Assembly (NCBI RefSeq): GCF_023101165.1
Contig: NZ_CP078076.1
Location: 310,001 to 374,000, forward strand
Source of the DNA: Microbacterium sufflavum
Lineage (GTDB): Bacteria > Actinomycetota > Actinomycetes > Actinomycetales > Microbacteriaceae
Length of the DNA stretch: 64,000 nucleotides
Direction of reading: 5' to 3'
Each line of letters opens with the position of its first letter. Within the stretch, counting starts at the first letter, position 1. The position numbers and the translations under genes were made by a program. The notes beneath the pieces are model-generated. The model did not search any database. It saw nothing but the letters and a program-made list of their open reading frames with translations, and was not told where the DNA came from. This document shows, one piece after another, positions 8,052 to 16,326 of the stretch.

Positions 8052-8084
8052 ATGACGCGCACGTCCGAGAGCAGCGAGCGATGA
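8052..8084 (+). CDS. Ten-residue upstream peptide coupled to CinA
   Basis: MTRTSESSER is preceded by a good AGAGGA site 7 bp before its ATG and its TGA overlaps the CinA ATG (ATGA). The CinA start itself has only a weak ribosome site, so this micro-ORF may act as a translational-coupling leader. It is seen in the sequence; its function is inferred. Confidence 0.4.
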   Translation: MTRTSESSER

Positions 8085-8596
8085 CCGCGCCGAACGAGAC
8101 GCCCGAGCTGGAGCGGCTGAGCGAGCTCGCCCGCACCCGCGGTCTGCGGGTGAGCGTGGCGGAGTCGCTCACCTCCGGGCGGCTCGCGAACACCATCGGC
8201 GCCGGGGAGAGCGCGTCCGACTGGTTCGCGGGCGGCATCGTGGCCTACTTCACCGAGGTCAAGGAGCGGGTGCTCGGTCTCACGCCGGGAACCGACCCCA
8301 CCTCCGCGGCGTGCGCCGAGCAGCTCGCCACCGGGGCCCTTCGGCTGTTCGAGGCGGACATCTGCGTCTCGACCACGGGTGTCGGTGGCCCGGGCCCCGA
8401 GGGCGGCCACCCCGCCGGCACCGTGTACCTCGGCTGGGCGACCGCGGAGGACTCCGGCCACCGGCGGCTCGCGCTCACGGGCGACCCCGACGAAGTGCTG
8501 TCGGCGAGCGTCGATGCCGCGGTGCGCCTGCTCGCGTTCCACGCCGAGTCCCTGCACCCCGCGGGGCCCCGCCGCGGGTCGGGCGGCGAGGACTAG
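8081..8596 (+). CDS. CinA C-terminal domain protein (NMN amidohydrolase type)
   Basis: A stand-alone 171-residue CinA C-terminal domain. PncC-type members deamidate nicotinamide mononucleotide to recycle NAD. Family motifs are SVAESLTSGRLANTIG near the start and TTGVGGPGPEGGHPAGTVYLGWA in the middle; the N-terminal MoaB-like domain of full CinA is absent, as is common. The ATG at 8081 overlaps the upstream micro-ORF. It is driven by a stress box and overlaps the convergent dehydrogenase gene by 4 bp. Confidence 0.88.
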   Translation: MTAPNETPELERLSELARTRGLRVSVAESLTSGRLANTIGAGESASDWFAGGIVAYFTEVKERVLGLTPGTDPTSAACAEQLATGALRLFEADICVSTTGVGGPGPEGGHPAGTVYLGWATAEDSGHRRLALTGDPDEVLSASVDAAVRLLAFHAESLHPAGPRRGSGGED

Positions 8597-9681
8597 CGCC
8601 CCGGCACGAGGCCGGTGCGCAGCGGGGCTCCGGGGGCCGCTGCCTCGGCGAGGGCCGCGTCGATGTCGAGCAGCGAGCGCACGGCGCCGACCGCGTCCGC
8701 GAACGGGTAGGCGCGGCCGCGACCCGCGAGGAACGCGACCGCGTCGGCGAGGTCCTGCGACGTGTAGTTGTGCACCCCGGCCACGGTGACCAGGCGCCGC
8801 ACCACGGCCTCGGCGTCCACGGGCACCGGCTCGGCGGGGAACACGCTGCCGACCAGCACGACCGTGCCACCCACCGCGACCCCGGCCAGTGCCTCCGCGA
8901 CCGCGTGCCCCGACGCCTCGATCACGACGTCGGGCTCCCGGTCGAGCGCGGTGGCCCCGAAGCGCGCGGCGAGGGCCCGTCGCGCGGGGTCGGGGTCGCG
9001 CACCTCCACCACCGCCCCGTGTTCGACGGCGATCGCCGCGGCGGAGAGCCCCACCAGCCCGGCGCCGTGCACGCGCACCGTCGCGCCGTCGAGGGGCATG
9101 TCGCGCGCGGCCCTGGTCACCGCGGCCCACGCGGTCGCCGTCGCACAGCCGGCCGGCGCGAGCACCGCGGCGGGCAGTGACTCCGGCACCCGCGCGACCG
9201 CCGTCCCCGCGCGCAGCTGCACGTGGCTGGCGAACGCGCCGGTGAGGTCGCCGTGCACGCCCACCCTGTCGTGGCCGTACTTGCCCAGGTCGCGGCACTT
9301 CTGGGTGAGCCCGCGGCGGCAGCGGTCGCACGTGCCGCACGACACCGTGACCGACCACACCACGCGGTCGCCGAGGCGCAGCGGGGCCCCGTCGGTCGCG
9401 TCCGCTCCGGCGTCGCCGAGCGCGATGACCCGCCCCACGCTCTCGTGCCCGAGCACGAGCGGGGTGGGGGCCGCGCGCCGCCCTTGCACGGTGTGCACGT
9501 CGGAGCCGCAGATGGTCGACATCTCGACAGCGACCAGCACGTCGTGGTCGCCGAGGGCGACGCCGGGCACCGCGATGGTCTCGTGCGGGTGCCCGTCGCC
9601 GATCCACACCATGGCGGTGGCGGCGGGGCGCAGGGCGACGTCCCTCCGGTGACCGGGCGGACGGATCAGCACGGTTCCCAT
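8593..9681 (-). CDS. Zinc-dependent dehydrogenase, phosphonate-catabolism associated
   Basis: A 362-residue medium-chain alcohol dehydrogenase. Catalytic zinc ligands are visible in TICGSDVHT and GHESVGRVIA, structural zinc Cys in CGTCDRCRRGLTQKC, and the nucleotide site around VHGAGLVGLSA. It matches the TIGR03366 clade of dehydrogenases repeatedly found next to phosphonate genes; the substrate has not been established to my knowledge. It is the last gene of the phn operon, 10 bp after the HAD gene. The N-terminal dozen residues are unusual, so the start could lie further downstream. Confidence 0.85.
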   Translation of the reverse strand: MGTVLIRPPGHRRDVALRPAATAMVWIGDGHPHETIAVPGVALGDHDVLVAVEMSTICGSDVHTVQGRRAAPTPLVLGHESVGRVIALGDAGADATDGAPLRLGDRVVWSVTVSCGTCDRCRRGLTQKCRDLGKYGHDRVGVHGDLTGAFASHVQLRAGTAVARVPESLPAAVLAPAGCATATAWAAVTRAARDMPLDGATVRVHGAGLVGLSAAAIAVEHGAVVEVRDPDPARRALAARFGATALDREPDVVIEASGHAVAEALAGVAVGGTVVLVGSVFPAEPVPVDAEAVVRRLVTVAGVHNYTSQDLADAVAFLAGRGRAYPFADAVGAVRSLLDIDAALAEAAAPGAPLRTGLVPGR

Positions 9682-9691
9682 GGCCGGATGC

Positions 9692-10399
9692 TCAGCGCGC
9701 GGAGACGGTGGGCAGCAGGTCGCGCTGGGCGAGCGCGCCGCGCAGGGCGGTGACGTCGGCGAGCACGGCGTGGGCTCCCGCGCCGCTCAGGGCTGCGCGG
9801 TCGTGCGCGCCGGTGAGCACGCCCGCCACGAACCCGGCCCCGGCGCGGCGCCCGGACTGCACGTCGCTCACGGTGTCGCCGACCACCGCGGCCGCGTCCA
9901 CCGCCGAGGCCCCGCAGCGCAGGAGCGCGGCGAGCACGAGGTCGGGCGCCGGACGGCCGCGGCCCGCGTCCGCGGGTGAGAGCGCCACGTCGACGAGGTC
10001 GCCCCATCCGAGCCCGTCGAGCAGCGCCTGCCGGGTCACTGGTGCGAATCCGGTGGTCAGGGCCACGGCGAGTCCGGCGTCCTTGAGGCTCCGGATCGCG
10101 TCCGCGGCCCCGGGGATCTCGGTCACGCCGTGTTCCGCGACGATCTCCGCATAGGCGTCCTCGAACGCGGCGGTGGCGCGCTGCGCGGCGGCCAAGTCGC
10201 CGTCGGCGAGGTGCAGGAAGACGTCGAGCTTCGACTGCCCCATGGTGGCGCGCACGTGGTCGAGCGCTTCCTCCCACGGCAGCCGCGCGGCCACCCCGGT
10301 GCGCTCGGCGGCGCGCTGGAACGCCTGCTCCACCACGCCGTCGTCGCGCACGGTGGTGCCGGCCATGTCGAGGACGACGAGTTCGATGGGAGTGGTCAT
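9692..10399 (-). CDS. Phosphonatase-like HAD hydrolase (TIGR03351 type)
   Basis: A 235-residue HAD hydrolase related to phosphonoacetaldehyde hydrolase PhnX. HAD motif I is VVLDMAGTTVRDDG, motif II Thr lies in ALTTGFAPVTRQ, and motif IV is VVGDTVSDVQSG. The MAGTT variant is that of phosphonatases, which break C-P bonds. In this clade it travels with the FAD oxidase gene that overlaps it by 4 bp here (ATGA), suggesting that the oxidase makes the aldehyde it cleaves. The exact phosphonate is unknown. Confidence 0.87.
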   Translation of the reverse strand: MTTPIELVVLDMAGTTVRDDGVVEQAFQRAAERTGVAARLPWEEALDHVRATMGQSKLDVFLHLADGDLAAAQRATAAFEDAYAEIVAEHGVTEIPGAADAIRSLKDAGLAVALTTGFAPVTRQALLDGLGWGDLVDVALSPADAGRGRPAPDLVLAALLRCGASAVDAAAVVGDTVSDVQSGRRAGAGFVAGVLTGAHDRAALSGAGAHAVLADVTALRGALAQRDLLPTVSAR

Positions 10400-11535
10400 G
10401 GTGTTCCTTCCAGGGCGGGTGCCCGGCCGAGGGCCGAGGCGAGGGTGAGCTCGGCGAGTCCGAGCCCGCAGGTCATGCCGATGCCGGTGGTCGCGGCGAT
10501 CACCAGGGTGCCGTCGTCGCCGCGGTCGACGAGGAACTCGCCCGGGGCCTTGGCGTACACGCCCTGCCACCGCTCGATCACGCGCGGCTCCGGCATGTCG
10601 AACAGCGCCAGAGCCTCCGCGAGGAACGCGGCGAACGCGGCCTCGGGCTGGAACGGCGCGGGAGCGGTCGCGGTCGCGTGCGAGTCGCCCAGGATCAGGG
10701 TGCCGTCGGGCAGCTGCGTGTACATCTGGTTGAGGTCGAGCGCGGCGAGGTCGGGGCGTTCGGCGTGTAGGCGCTCGCGCAGCGCCGCGGCCTGCGGGGT
10801 CGCGGCGAACCGGCCGTAGCGGATGAGCGACCACCCGGTGAGCAGGGGCGCGTCGAGCGGTCGCGGGAGGGTCGCCGCGACCCGCATCATGTCGAGGGCG
10901 CAGCGGGCGACACCGTGCCGCTCGGCGACCTCGGGCAGCAGCTGGTCGAGGTCGTGGTTCACGGCGACGACCACGACCCCGGCGTCGATGCGACCGCGCG
11001 TGGTGTCGACCCGTCCGTCGGCGAGGCGGGTCGCGGCGGTGCGGAAGCGGAAGTCCACACCGTTCGCGGCGAGGTGGCGCACGATCGCGGCGGCCGCGGT
11101 GCGCGGATCGGTCTGCAGGTCGGCATCGATGAGCGCGCCACCGTGCAGCCCCTCCGCGCGCAGCGGCGCCCGGCGGCGCAGTTCGGCGCTGTCCAGCATC
11201 CGGATGCCGCCATCGTGCGCCGCGGCCTCCAGCACGTCCAGCTCGTCCCGGTGCCTGGCGGCCACGAGCGTGCCGGACTCGCGCAGCCAGAACCCGGCGT
11301 CGCGGGCGAGCCGCAGCCACAGTTCGCGCGAGGTGTCGGCGTAGCGCCGCGCGTCTCCGCCCTGGGCGCCGATGCACAGGTGCCCGAAGTTGCGCACGGT
11401 CGCACCGACGGGCCGGTCGCTGCGGTCGAGCACGATCACGCGCAGCCCCCGGCGGACGGCGGCGTACGCGGCGCCGAGCCCCACGATGCCCGCACCGATC
11501 ACGACCACGTCGGCGGTGTCGTTCGCGCGGGTCAT
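10396..11535 (-). CDS. FAD-dependent oxidoreductase, aminophosphonate oxidase type (TIGR03364)
   Basis: A 379-residue DAO-family flavoenzyme with the N-terminal dinucleotide motif VVVIGAGIVGLGAAYAA and a C-terminal GxTCGLGLAE segment. The TIGR03364 clade is always beside phosphonatase-like HAD genes and is thought to deaminate oxidatively an aminophosphonate close to 2-aminoethylphosphonate, such as its N-methyl or 1-hydroxy form. It overlaps the permease gene upstream and the HAD gene downstream by 4 bp each, so all are translated as a coupled series. Confidence 0.87.
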   Translation of the reverse strand: MTRANDTADVVVIGAGIVGLGAAYAAVRRGLRVIVLDRSDRPVGATVRNFGHLCIGAQGGDARRYADTSRELWLRLARDAGFWLRESGTLVAARHRDELDVLEAAAHDGGIRMLDSAELRRRAPLRAEGLHGGALIDADLQTDPRTAAAAIVRHLAANGVDFRFRTAATRLADGRVDTTRGRIDAGVVVVAVNHDLDQLLPEVAERHGVARCALDMMRVAATLPRPLDAPLLTGWSLIRYGRFAATPQAAALRERLHAERPDLAALDLNQMYTQLPDGTLILGDSHATATAPAPFQPEAAFAAFLAEALALFDMPEPRVIERWQGVYAKAPGEFLVDRGDDGTLVIAATTGIGMTCGLGLAELTLASALGRAPALEGTP

Positions 11536-13301
11536 CGGAACACCTTCCTCATCCACATCGCGAGACCCTCCACCGCGAGCACGGTCACCAGGATCATCAG
11601 GACGATCGCGGTCACCGTCTCGTAGCGGGAGCCCTGGCTGGCGTTCAGCAGGTAGTACCCCACGCCGCCACCGCCGACGATGCCCAGGATGGTGGCGGCA
11701 CGGATGTTGGTGTCGAGCATGTAGAAGCTGTGCCCGATCAGCGCCCTGGTCCCCTGCGGCACGGTGGCGGCCGCGTAGGTCTGCAGGCGGGTCGCACCGA
11801 CCGCACGCAGTGCGCGCTCCGGTCCGCGGTCGACCTCTTCGAGGGAGTCGGCGATGAGCTTGCCCAGCAACCCGATGCCGCCGATAGCGAGCGCGATGAC
11901 GCCGGCCTGGGCGCCCAGTCCCGTGATGACGACGAGCACGATCGCGAGGATGAGCTCCGGGATGCCGCGGATGCCGACGAGCAGCAGGCGCGCGGTCCCT
12001 CGCGCGGCTCCGTTCGGGGCGACGTTGCGGGCGGCGAGCGAGCCGAGCAGCAGAGAGGGCAGCAGGGTGAGCACGGTCGCGGCGAGCGCGATCGCGACGG
12101 TCTCGCGCATGGCCTCCAGCATCGCGGGCGCGTCGTAGTTCCCGAACGACGGCGGCCAGAAGCGCGCGGCGACCTCGGGGAGCTTGGCCCAGAACGTGAA
12201 GAGGTCGAGCCAGGTGATCTGGCTCACCGCGACGCTGCCGATCACGACCAGGACGGCGGCGACCCCGGCGAGGGTGTGGCGCACGCGCTGCGCGGTCCAG
12301 GGGCGGCGGAGGGCGGTCTGCGGTGTCGCTGCCCACTCCGACCGGGCGGCGGTGGGCGCGGTCGTGCGGCGCAGCCGGGGGTGCACCAGGCGGTCCATCC
12401 AGGAGCGCGTCTGCCGCTGATCGCCCAGCATGGCCCCGCGCACGAGGCTCGACACGACCTCCATCGCGATGCACAGCGCGAAGATCACGAGCGCGATGCC
12501 GAGACCCTTGCCGTAGTTGAGCGCCTTGAACGCGTACGACATCTCCAGACCGAGCCCTGCGACGCCGACGTAGCCGAGGACGACGCTGCCGCGCAGGTTG
12601 ATGTCGTTGCGGTGCAGCACGGTCGCGACCCAGCTCGGCCGCACCTGCGGGAGGATGCCGGCGGTGAACTCCTGCAGCTTCGAGCCGCCCGCGGCCCGGA
12701 TCGCCAGGCGCGGCCCCTCGTCGATCTGCTCGATCGCGTCGGCGAACATCTTGGAGATCATGCCGATCGAGTGGATGCCGATCGCGAGGATGCCGGGCAG
12801 GGTGCCGAGCGAGAACATCAGCACGAACGCCATCGCGAGCACCACGTCGGGCAGGGCGCGGGTCAGCACGCCGACGAACCGCGCCGCGGCGCGCCAGCCC
12901 GCTCCCGGGGTGGTGTTGGAGGCGGCGAGGTAGGCGATCGGCACCGACAGCACCGCGGCGAGCAGGGTGCCCACGAGCACGAGGCCCACCGTCAGCGCGA
13001 TGAGCCACAGGAGCTCGCCGGGCTCCGGGAAGGAGAGGCCGCCGACGCGGGCCAGGAAGTTCTGCGCGTTGCCCCAGCTCTGCACCATCGCGGGGATCGA
13101 GATGTCGACGTCGCGCACCGCGAGCACACCGAGCACGACGAGCGCGACGAGCGTGAGTCCCGCGGCGATGCGCTCCGGGGAGGGCCGGCGCCGGGGCGCA
13201 CGGGCCGCGACGGTCGCCCCGCCCGAACCGGTGGGTGCACCCCCGCGCGGTGCTGCGCCGCCGCGGGTGCCGGGCGCCGCCGCCGTGTCCAGGGCCGTCA
13301 T
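11532..13301 (-). CDS. phnE: Phosphonate ABC transporter permease, PhnE-PhnE fusion
   Basis: A 589-residue fusion of two permease domains (about 70-310 and 340-589) that many bacteria encode as separate phnE1 and phnE2. Each half has the cytoplasmic EAA-type loop contacting the ATPase (EGPRLAIRAAGGSKLQEF and GPERALRAVGATRLQTYA), so one chain can form the whole membrane channel. About 12 helices are predicted. The N-terminal 45 residues are Gly/Ala/Arg-rich and cytosolic. It overlaps both phnC and the oxidase gene by 4 bp. Confidence 0.9.
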   Translation of the reverse strand: MTALDTAAAPGTRGGAAPRGGAPTGSGGATVAARAPRRRPSPERIAAGLTLVALVVLGVLAVRDVDISIPAMVQSWGNAQNFLARVGGLSFPEPGELLWLIALTVGLVLVGTLLAAVLSVPIAYLAASNTTPGAGWRAAARFVGVLTRALPDVVLAMAFVLMFSLGTLPGILAIGIHSIGMISKMFADAIEQIDEGPRLAIRAAGGSKLQEFTAGILPQVRPSWVATVLHRNDINLRGSVVLGYVGVAGLGLEMSYAFKALNYGKGLGIALVIFALCIAMEVVSSLVRGAMLGDQRQTRSWMDRLVHPRLRRTTAPTAARSEWAATPQTALRRPWTAQRVRHTLAGVAAVLVVIGSVAVSQITWLDLFTFWAKLPEVAARFWPPSFGNYDAPAMLEAMRETVAIALAATVLTLLPSLLLGSLAARNVAPNGAARGTARLLLVGIRGIPELILAIVLVVITGLGAQAGVIALAIGGIGLLGKLIADSLEEVDRGPERALRAVGATRLQTYAAATVPQGTRALIGHSFYMLDTNIRAATILGIVGGGGVGYYLLNASQGSRYETVTAIVLMILVTVLAVEGLAMWMRKVFR

Positions 13302-14125
13302 GCCACGCCCGCCGGGGTGGCTGCGTCGGCGAGCTCGACCTGCACGGCCGTGATCTCCGCGGTCGTCGTGGCCACGCGTCCGTAGATCTCCATGACCTCC
13401 GCCTTGCTGAGGCCGTCGGTGGGGGTGTCGAGCACGACCTCGCCGTGCCTCAGCCCCACGATGCGGTCGGCCCAGCTGATGGCGAGGTCCACCTGGTGCA
13501 GGCTGCACACCACGGTGAGCCCCTCGTCGGCGGCGATGCGGCGGATGAGGGCCATGACCTGCTCGCTCGACTCGGGGTCGAGCGAGGCGACGGGCTCGTC
13601 CGCGAGCAGGATGTCGGGCTTCTGCATGAGCGCACGGGCGATGGCCACGCGCTGCTGCTGTCCCCCGGAGAGGGTGTCGCTGCGCTGGTACGCCCGGTCG
13701 AGCAGCCCGACCCGGTCGAGGTGTTCGAGAGCGGTCAGCCTCGCGCTGCGGGAGTAGCCCCAGAGCCCGAGGCGGGGGCCGCGCACGCGCGAGAGCGAGC
13801 CGGTGAGCACGTTCTCCAGCACGGTCAGCGACGGCACGAGCTCGAACTGCTGGAAGATGAAGCCGACGCGGCTGCGCAGGTCGCGCAGCGCCCGACCGCG
13901 GAGCGCGGGGACCGCGGCGCCGAGCACGTCGACCGTGCCGGCGGTGGGCACCTCGAGCCCGTCGAGGTGTCGCAGGAGCGTCGACTTCCCCGAGCCGGAC
14001 AGGCCGAGCAGCACGACGATCTCGCCGCGGGCCACGGTGAGCGACACGTCGCTCAGAGCCGTGGTGCTGCCGAAGGTCTTGGTCACGCCGTCGAGGCGGA
14101 TGAGGGTGTCGGTGGCCGCGGTCAT
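13298..14125 (-). CDS. phnC: Phosphonate ABC transporter ATP-binding protein
   Basis: A 275-residue ABC ATPase energising phosphonate import. Walker A is GLSGSGKST, the Q-loop is in FIFQQFELVPSLT, the signature is LSGGQQQR, Walker B is ILLADEP, and the switch His is in SLHQVD. It is followed by the fused permease with a 4-bp overlap and separated from phnD by about 120 bp containing a strong hairpin. Confidence 0.92.
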   Translation of the reverse strand: MTAATDTLIRLDGVTKTFGSTTALSDVSLTVARGEIVVLLGLSGSGKSTLLRHLDGLEVPTAGTVDVLGAAVPALRGRALRDLRSRVGFIFQQFELVPSLTVLENVLTGSLSRVRGPRLGLWGYSRSARLTALEHLDRVGLLDRAYQRSDTLSGGQQQRVAIARALMQKPDILLADEPVASLDPESSEQVMALIRRIAADEGLTVVCSLHQVDLAISWADRIVGLRHGEVVLDTPTDGLSKAEVMEIYGRVATTTAEITAVQVELADAATPAGVA

Positions 14126-14177
14126 GGCATCTCCTTGTCGTGCGGTCGGGTCCGGTGCGAGGCCCTTCGTCCCGCTG

Positions 14178-14216
14178 CGCTCGCTCAGGAACCGCAGTCG
14201 GGTTCCTGAGCGAGCG
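14178..14216. repeat. 16-bp inverted repeat between phnD and phnC
   Basis: CGCTCGCTCAGGAACC (14178-14193) and its exact complement (14201-14216) flank a 7-base loop. In the transcript this is a very stable hairpin just after phnD. It could stabilise the phnD message or attenuate reading into phnC so that the binding protein is made in excess. It is not a canonical terminator, as no T run follows. Confidence 0.8.
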
Positions 14217-14244
14217 CCGGCGAGACGACGGGCACATCAGGCCG

Positions 14245-15174
14245 TCAGGCCTTGCACTGCTCCGCTTCGGTCTCGGCGCAGATGTCGCGGATCAGGTCGT
14301 AGTACGCGTCGTCGACCGGCTTCGTGGCGTAGAACACGCTGCGGAACGCGTCGGAGTCGGCGCCGTCGATGCCCGCGGCGATGATGTCGTCGATCGTGAC
14401 CTCACCGAGCGCGTCGACGAGCTCCTGCGCGACCTCGTCCGGGAGGGACGAGGAGTAGACCAGGGGCGCACCGGGCACCATGGTCTCGTCGATCACCTTC
14501 ACCTTGTCGGACTTCTCGACCTCGGAGTCCTCGGCGAACCCGACCTCGCACTCGACGCCCTCGCCGACCTTCTGCACGCTCACGTCGTGCTTGCCCGCGA
14601 AGACCGGCGTGATGTCGGCCTGGGGGTCGATGCCCGCCTCGAGCAGGTTGTAGGAGGGGAAGAGGTAGCCGGAGGTCGACGACGGGTCGACGAAGCAGAC
14701 CTTCTTGCCGGCGAAGTCCTTCAGGCTGGTGATGTCGCTGTCGGCGGGGACGATCGCCTGCGAGTAGTAGCCGGGCTCCTGGCCCTCCTCGGTGATGATC
14801 GACGAGATGGGCGTGAGCTTCGCGCCGTTGTTGGTGGCGGTCACGTAGGTGAAGCCGGAGAACGACGCGACGTCGACCTTCCCGGCGACGGCGGCCTCGA
14901 TCAGCGCGGCGTAGTCGGTGGACTCGTGGTACTCGACGGTCTTCCCGGTGACCTCGGCGATGTAGTCCATCAGGGGCTGGTAGTTGGTCTCGGTGTCGAC
15001 CGAGTCGGGCACGACGCCGAAGACCAGCGTGTTCTCGTCGACGGCGAACCCGCTCGCGCCGGCGGACTGTGCGTCGCCGGGGGCGTCGGTGGCCTCGGCC
15101 GTTCCGGCACAGGCGGCGAGGCCGAGCGCGAGGATCGCAGCGCCGGCGAGGGCGGGGAGAGCACGGAGCTTCAT
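14245..15174 (-). CDS. phnD: Phosphonate ABC transporter substrate-binding lipoprotein
   Basis: A 309-residue extracellular binding protein. The signal peptide ends in the lipobox LAAC with lipidated Cys at about residue 22. The mature part has the PhnD motifs LVFGVVPDS, YHESTDYAALIEA, VDVASFSGFTYV and VDPSSTSGYLFPSY, which line the phosphonate site. It is the first gene of the operon, with GAAAGG about 8 bp before the ATG and a promoter region shared with the divergent GntR gene. Confidence 0.92.
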   Translation of the reverse strand: MKLRALPALAGAAILALGLAACAGTAEATDAPGDAQSAGASGFAVDENTLVFGVVPDSVDTETNYQPLMDYIAEVTGKTVEYHESTDYAALIEAAVAGKVDVASFSGFTYVTATNNGAKLTPISSIITEEGQEPGYYSQAIVPADSDITSLKDFAGKKVCFVDPSSTSGYLFPSYNLLEAGIDPQADITPVFAGKHDVSVQKVGEGVECEVGFAEDSEVEKSDKVKVIDETMVPGAPLVYSSSLPDEVAQELVDALGEVTIDDIIAAGIDGADSDAFRSVFYATKPVDDAYYDLIRDICAETEAEQCKA

Positions 15175-15230
15175 GGTGGACCTTTCAGGGTGGGAGGGGT
15201 GATCCTCGACGACTCTGACAGGCCCGGTCT

Positions 15231-15249
15231 TCAGATGTATACCTATCTT
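15231..15249. promoter_or_regulatory. Candidate GntR operator near the phnD promoter
   Basis: AGATGTATACCTATCT is an imperfect palindrome (6 of 8 pairs) about 60 bp before phnD. A related string, ATGTACCTAT at 15334-15343, overlaps the -10 region of the divergent GntR gene. Both share ATGTA followed by CCTAT, suggesting that one regulator binds both. Confidence 0.45.
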
Positions 15250-15343
15250 GGAAGAGTTCAGGGCGCGTTCACCCGCCAGTCGCCTGGGTTAACACTCACC
15301 GACCATCCGCGGCCTCCGCCCGATGGCGAAGTAATGTACCTAT

Positions 15344-16087
15344 GTGGCTGAAGCTGTGTACACCCAGATCGCCGACGACCTGCGCGCCCGGATCACCGAC
15401 GGCACGCTGGGCCCCGGCGACGACGTACCCACCGAGGCCGAGCTCGCCGAGCGCTGGCACACCTCCCGCGGCCCGATCCGCAACGCGCTCGCGGCGCTGC
15501 GCGCCGAGGGGCTGATCGAGACCGGTCGCGGACGCCCGGCGCGCGTCGTCGCGCGCAAGGCGAACCAGGCGGTCGACGTGTCGGTGCCGTTCACGCGCTG
15601 GGCGCGCGAGCTCGGCGTGACCCCCGGCGCCGAGACGCAGGAGCTCAGCCTGCGCCGCGCCGGCGACCTGGGCCCCGCGCTCGGCGTGGGGCGTGACGAC
15701 ACCATCGTCCGCGTCGTCCGCCTGCGCCTCCTCGACGGGCGGCCGACCATGCTGGAGCGCCTCGCCTACACCGAAGACGTCGGGCGTCGGCTGTTCGAGG
15801 TCGATCTGGACGAGGTCTCGATCACCGAGTACCTGGCCTCCCTCGGGCATCCGATCGTCACGCTGCGGCACGAGATCGATGCGGTCGCAGCCGACGAGCA
15901 GGACGCGAGCCTGCTGCGGGTTCCGCGGGGCGCACCGATCCTGCGACTCACGCGCACGTCGCGCGACGCCGACGGACGCGTCTTCGAGGCCTCGGAGGAC
16001 CGCTACCTCAGCGAGGTGGTCCGGTTCACGGTGGCGGCGTCCGGCATCTCGACCGATGGGCACTTCATGCGCGCCGTGGGTGCGTGA
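15344..16087 (+). CDS. GntR-family regulator (HutC/PhnF type)
   Basis: A 247-residue transcription factor with an N-terminal winged helix (residues 1-75, VPTEAELAERWHTSRGPIRNALAALRAEG) and a C-terminal UTRA ligand domain (about 95-240). Divergent from phnD, it is the likely regulator of phosphonate uptake. The start is GTG at 15344: TAATGT (15332-15337) lies exactly 6 bp upstream and there is no ribosome site, so the mRNA is leaderless. Confidence 0.88.
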   Translation: MAEAVYTQIADDLRARITDGTLGPGDDVPTEAELAERWHTSRGPIRNALAALRAEGLIETGRGRPARVVARKANQAVDVSVPFTRWARELGVTPGAETQELSLRRAGDLGPALGVGRDDTIVRVVRLRLLDGRPTMLERLAYTEDVGRRLFEVDLDEVSITEYLASLGHPIVTLRHEIDAVAADEQDASLLRVPRGAPILRLTRTSRDADGRVFEASEDRYLSEVVRFTVAASGISTDGHFMRAVGA

Positions 16088-16326
16088 GGAGAGGGATTCG
16101 GCCGCAGGGGAAAGGGCCCGGAAACAGATTCGCGATCGCGGGCACGGGAGTGTTCAGAAGCCAGAAAGATCGCGCCCGCGATCGCAGCGCTGGGGACGCT
16201 TTATCTGGGGAGCTTTCAGCATATGCCGGTGCGAATTGGGCTCTGAAGTGCCGAAAGTCGAGACCTTTTTAGACTTTCGTCTAGGTCTGTTCGTGCACAC
16301 GCAGCGCACTCTGCCACTGTAGCGCC
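16088..16326. other. Gene-free region between convergent genes with two inverted repeats
   Basis: No coding sequence is convincing here. A perfect 12-bp inverted repeat (16132-16143 and 16174-16185, GCGATCGCGGGC and its complement, 30-base spacer) and a nested repeat at 16261-16288 (AGACC...GGTCT around AGAC-TTTC-GTCT) lie between the GntR gene and the kinase gene. They may end transcription from both sides. The second resembles a repeat in the promoter region of the same two-component locus. Confidence 0.6.

Noticed and set aside
14178..14216. Possible insertion-sequence end
   Set aside because: Only a single hairpin, no transposase and no target duplication.
16084..16272. 62-codon plus frame after the GntR gene
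   Set aside because: It covers inverted repeats in a convergent intergenic region, lacks a ribosome site and has poor codon bias.
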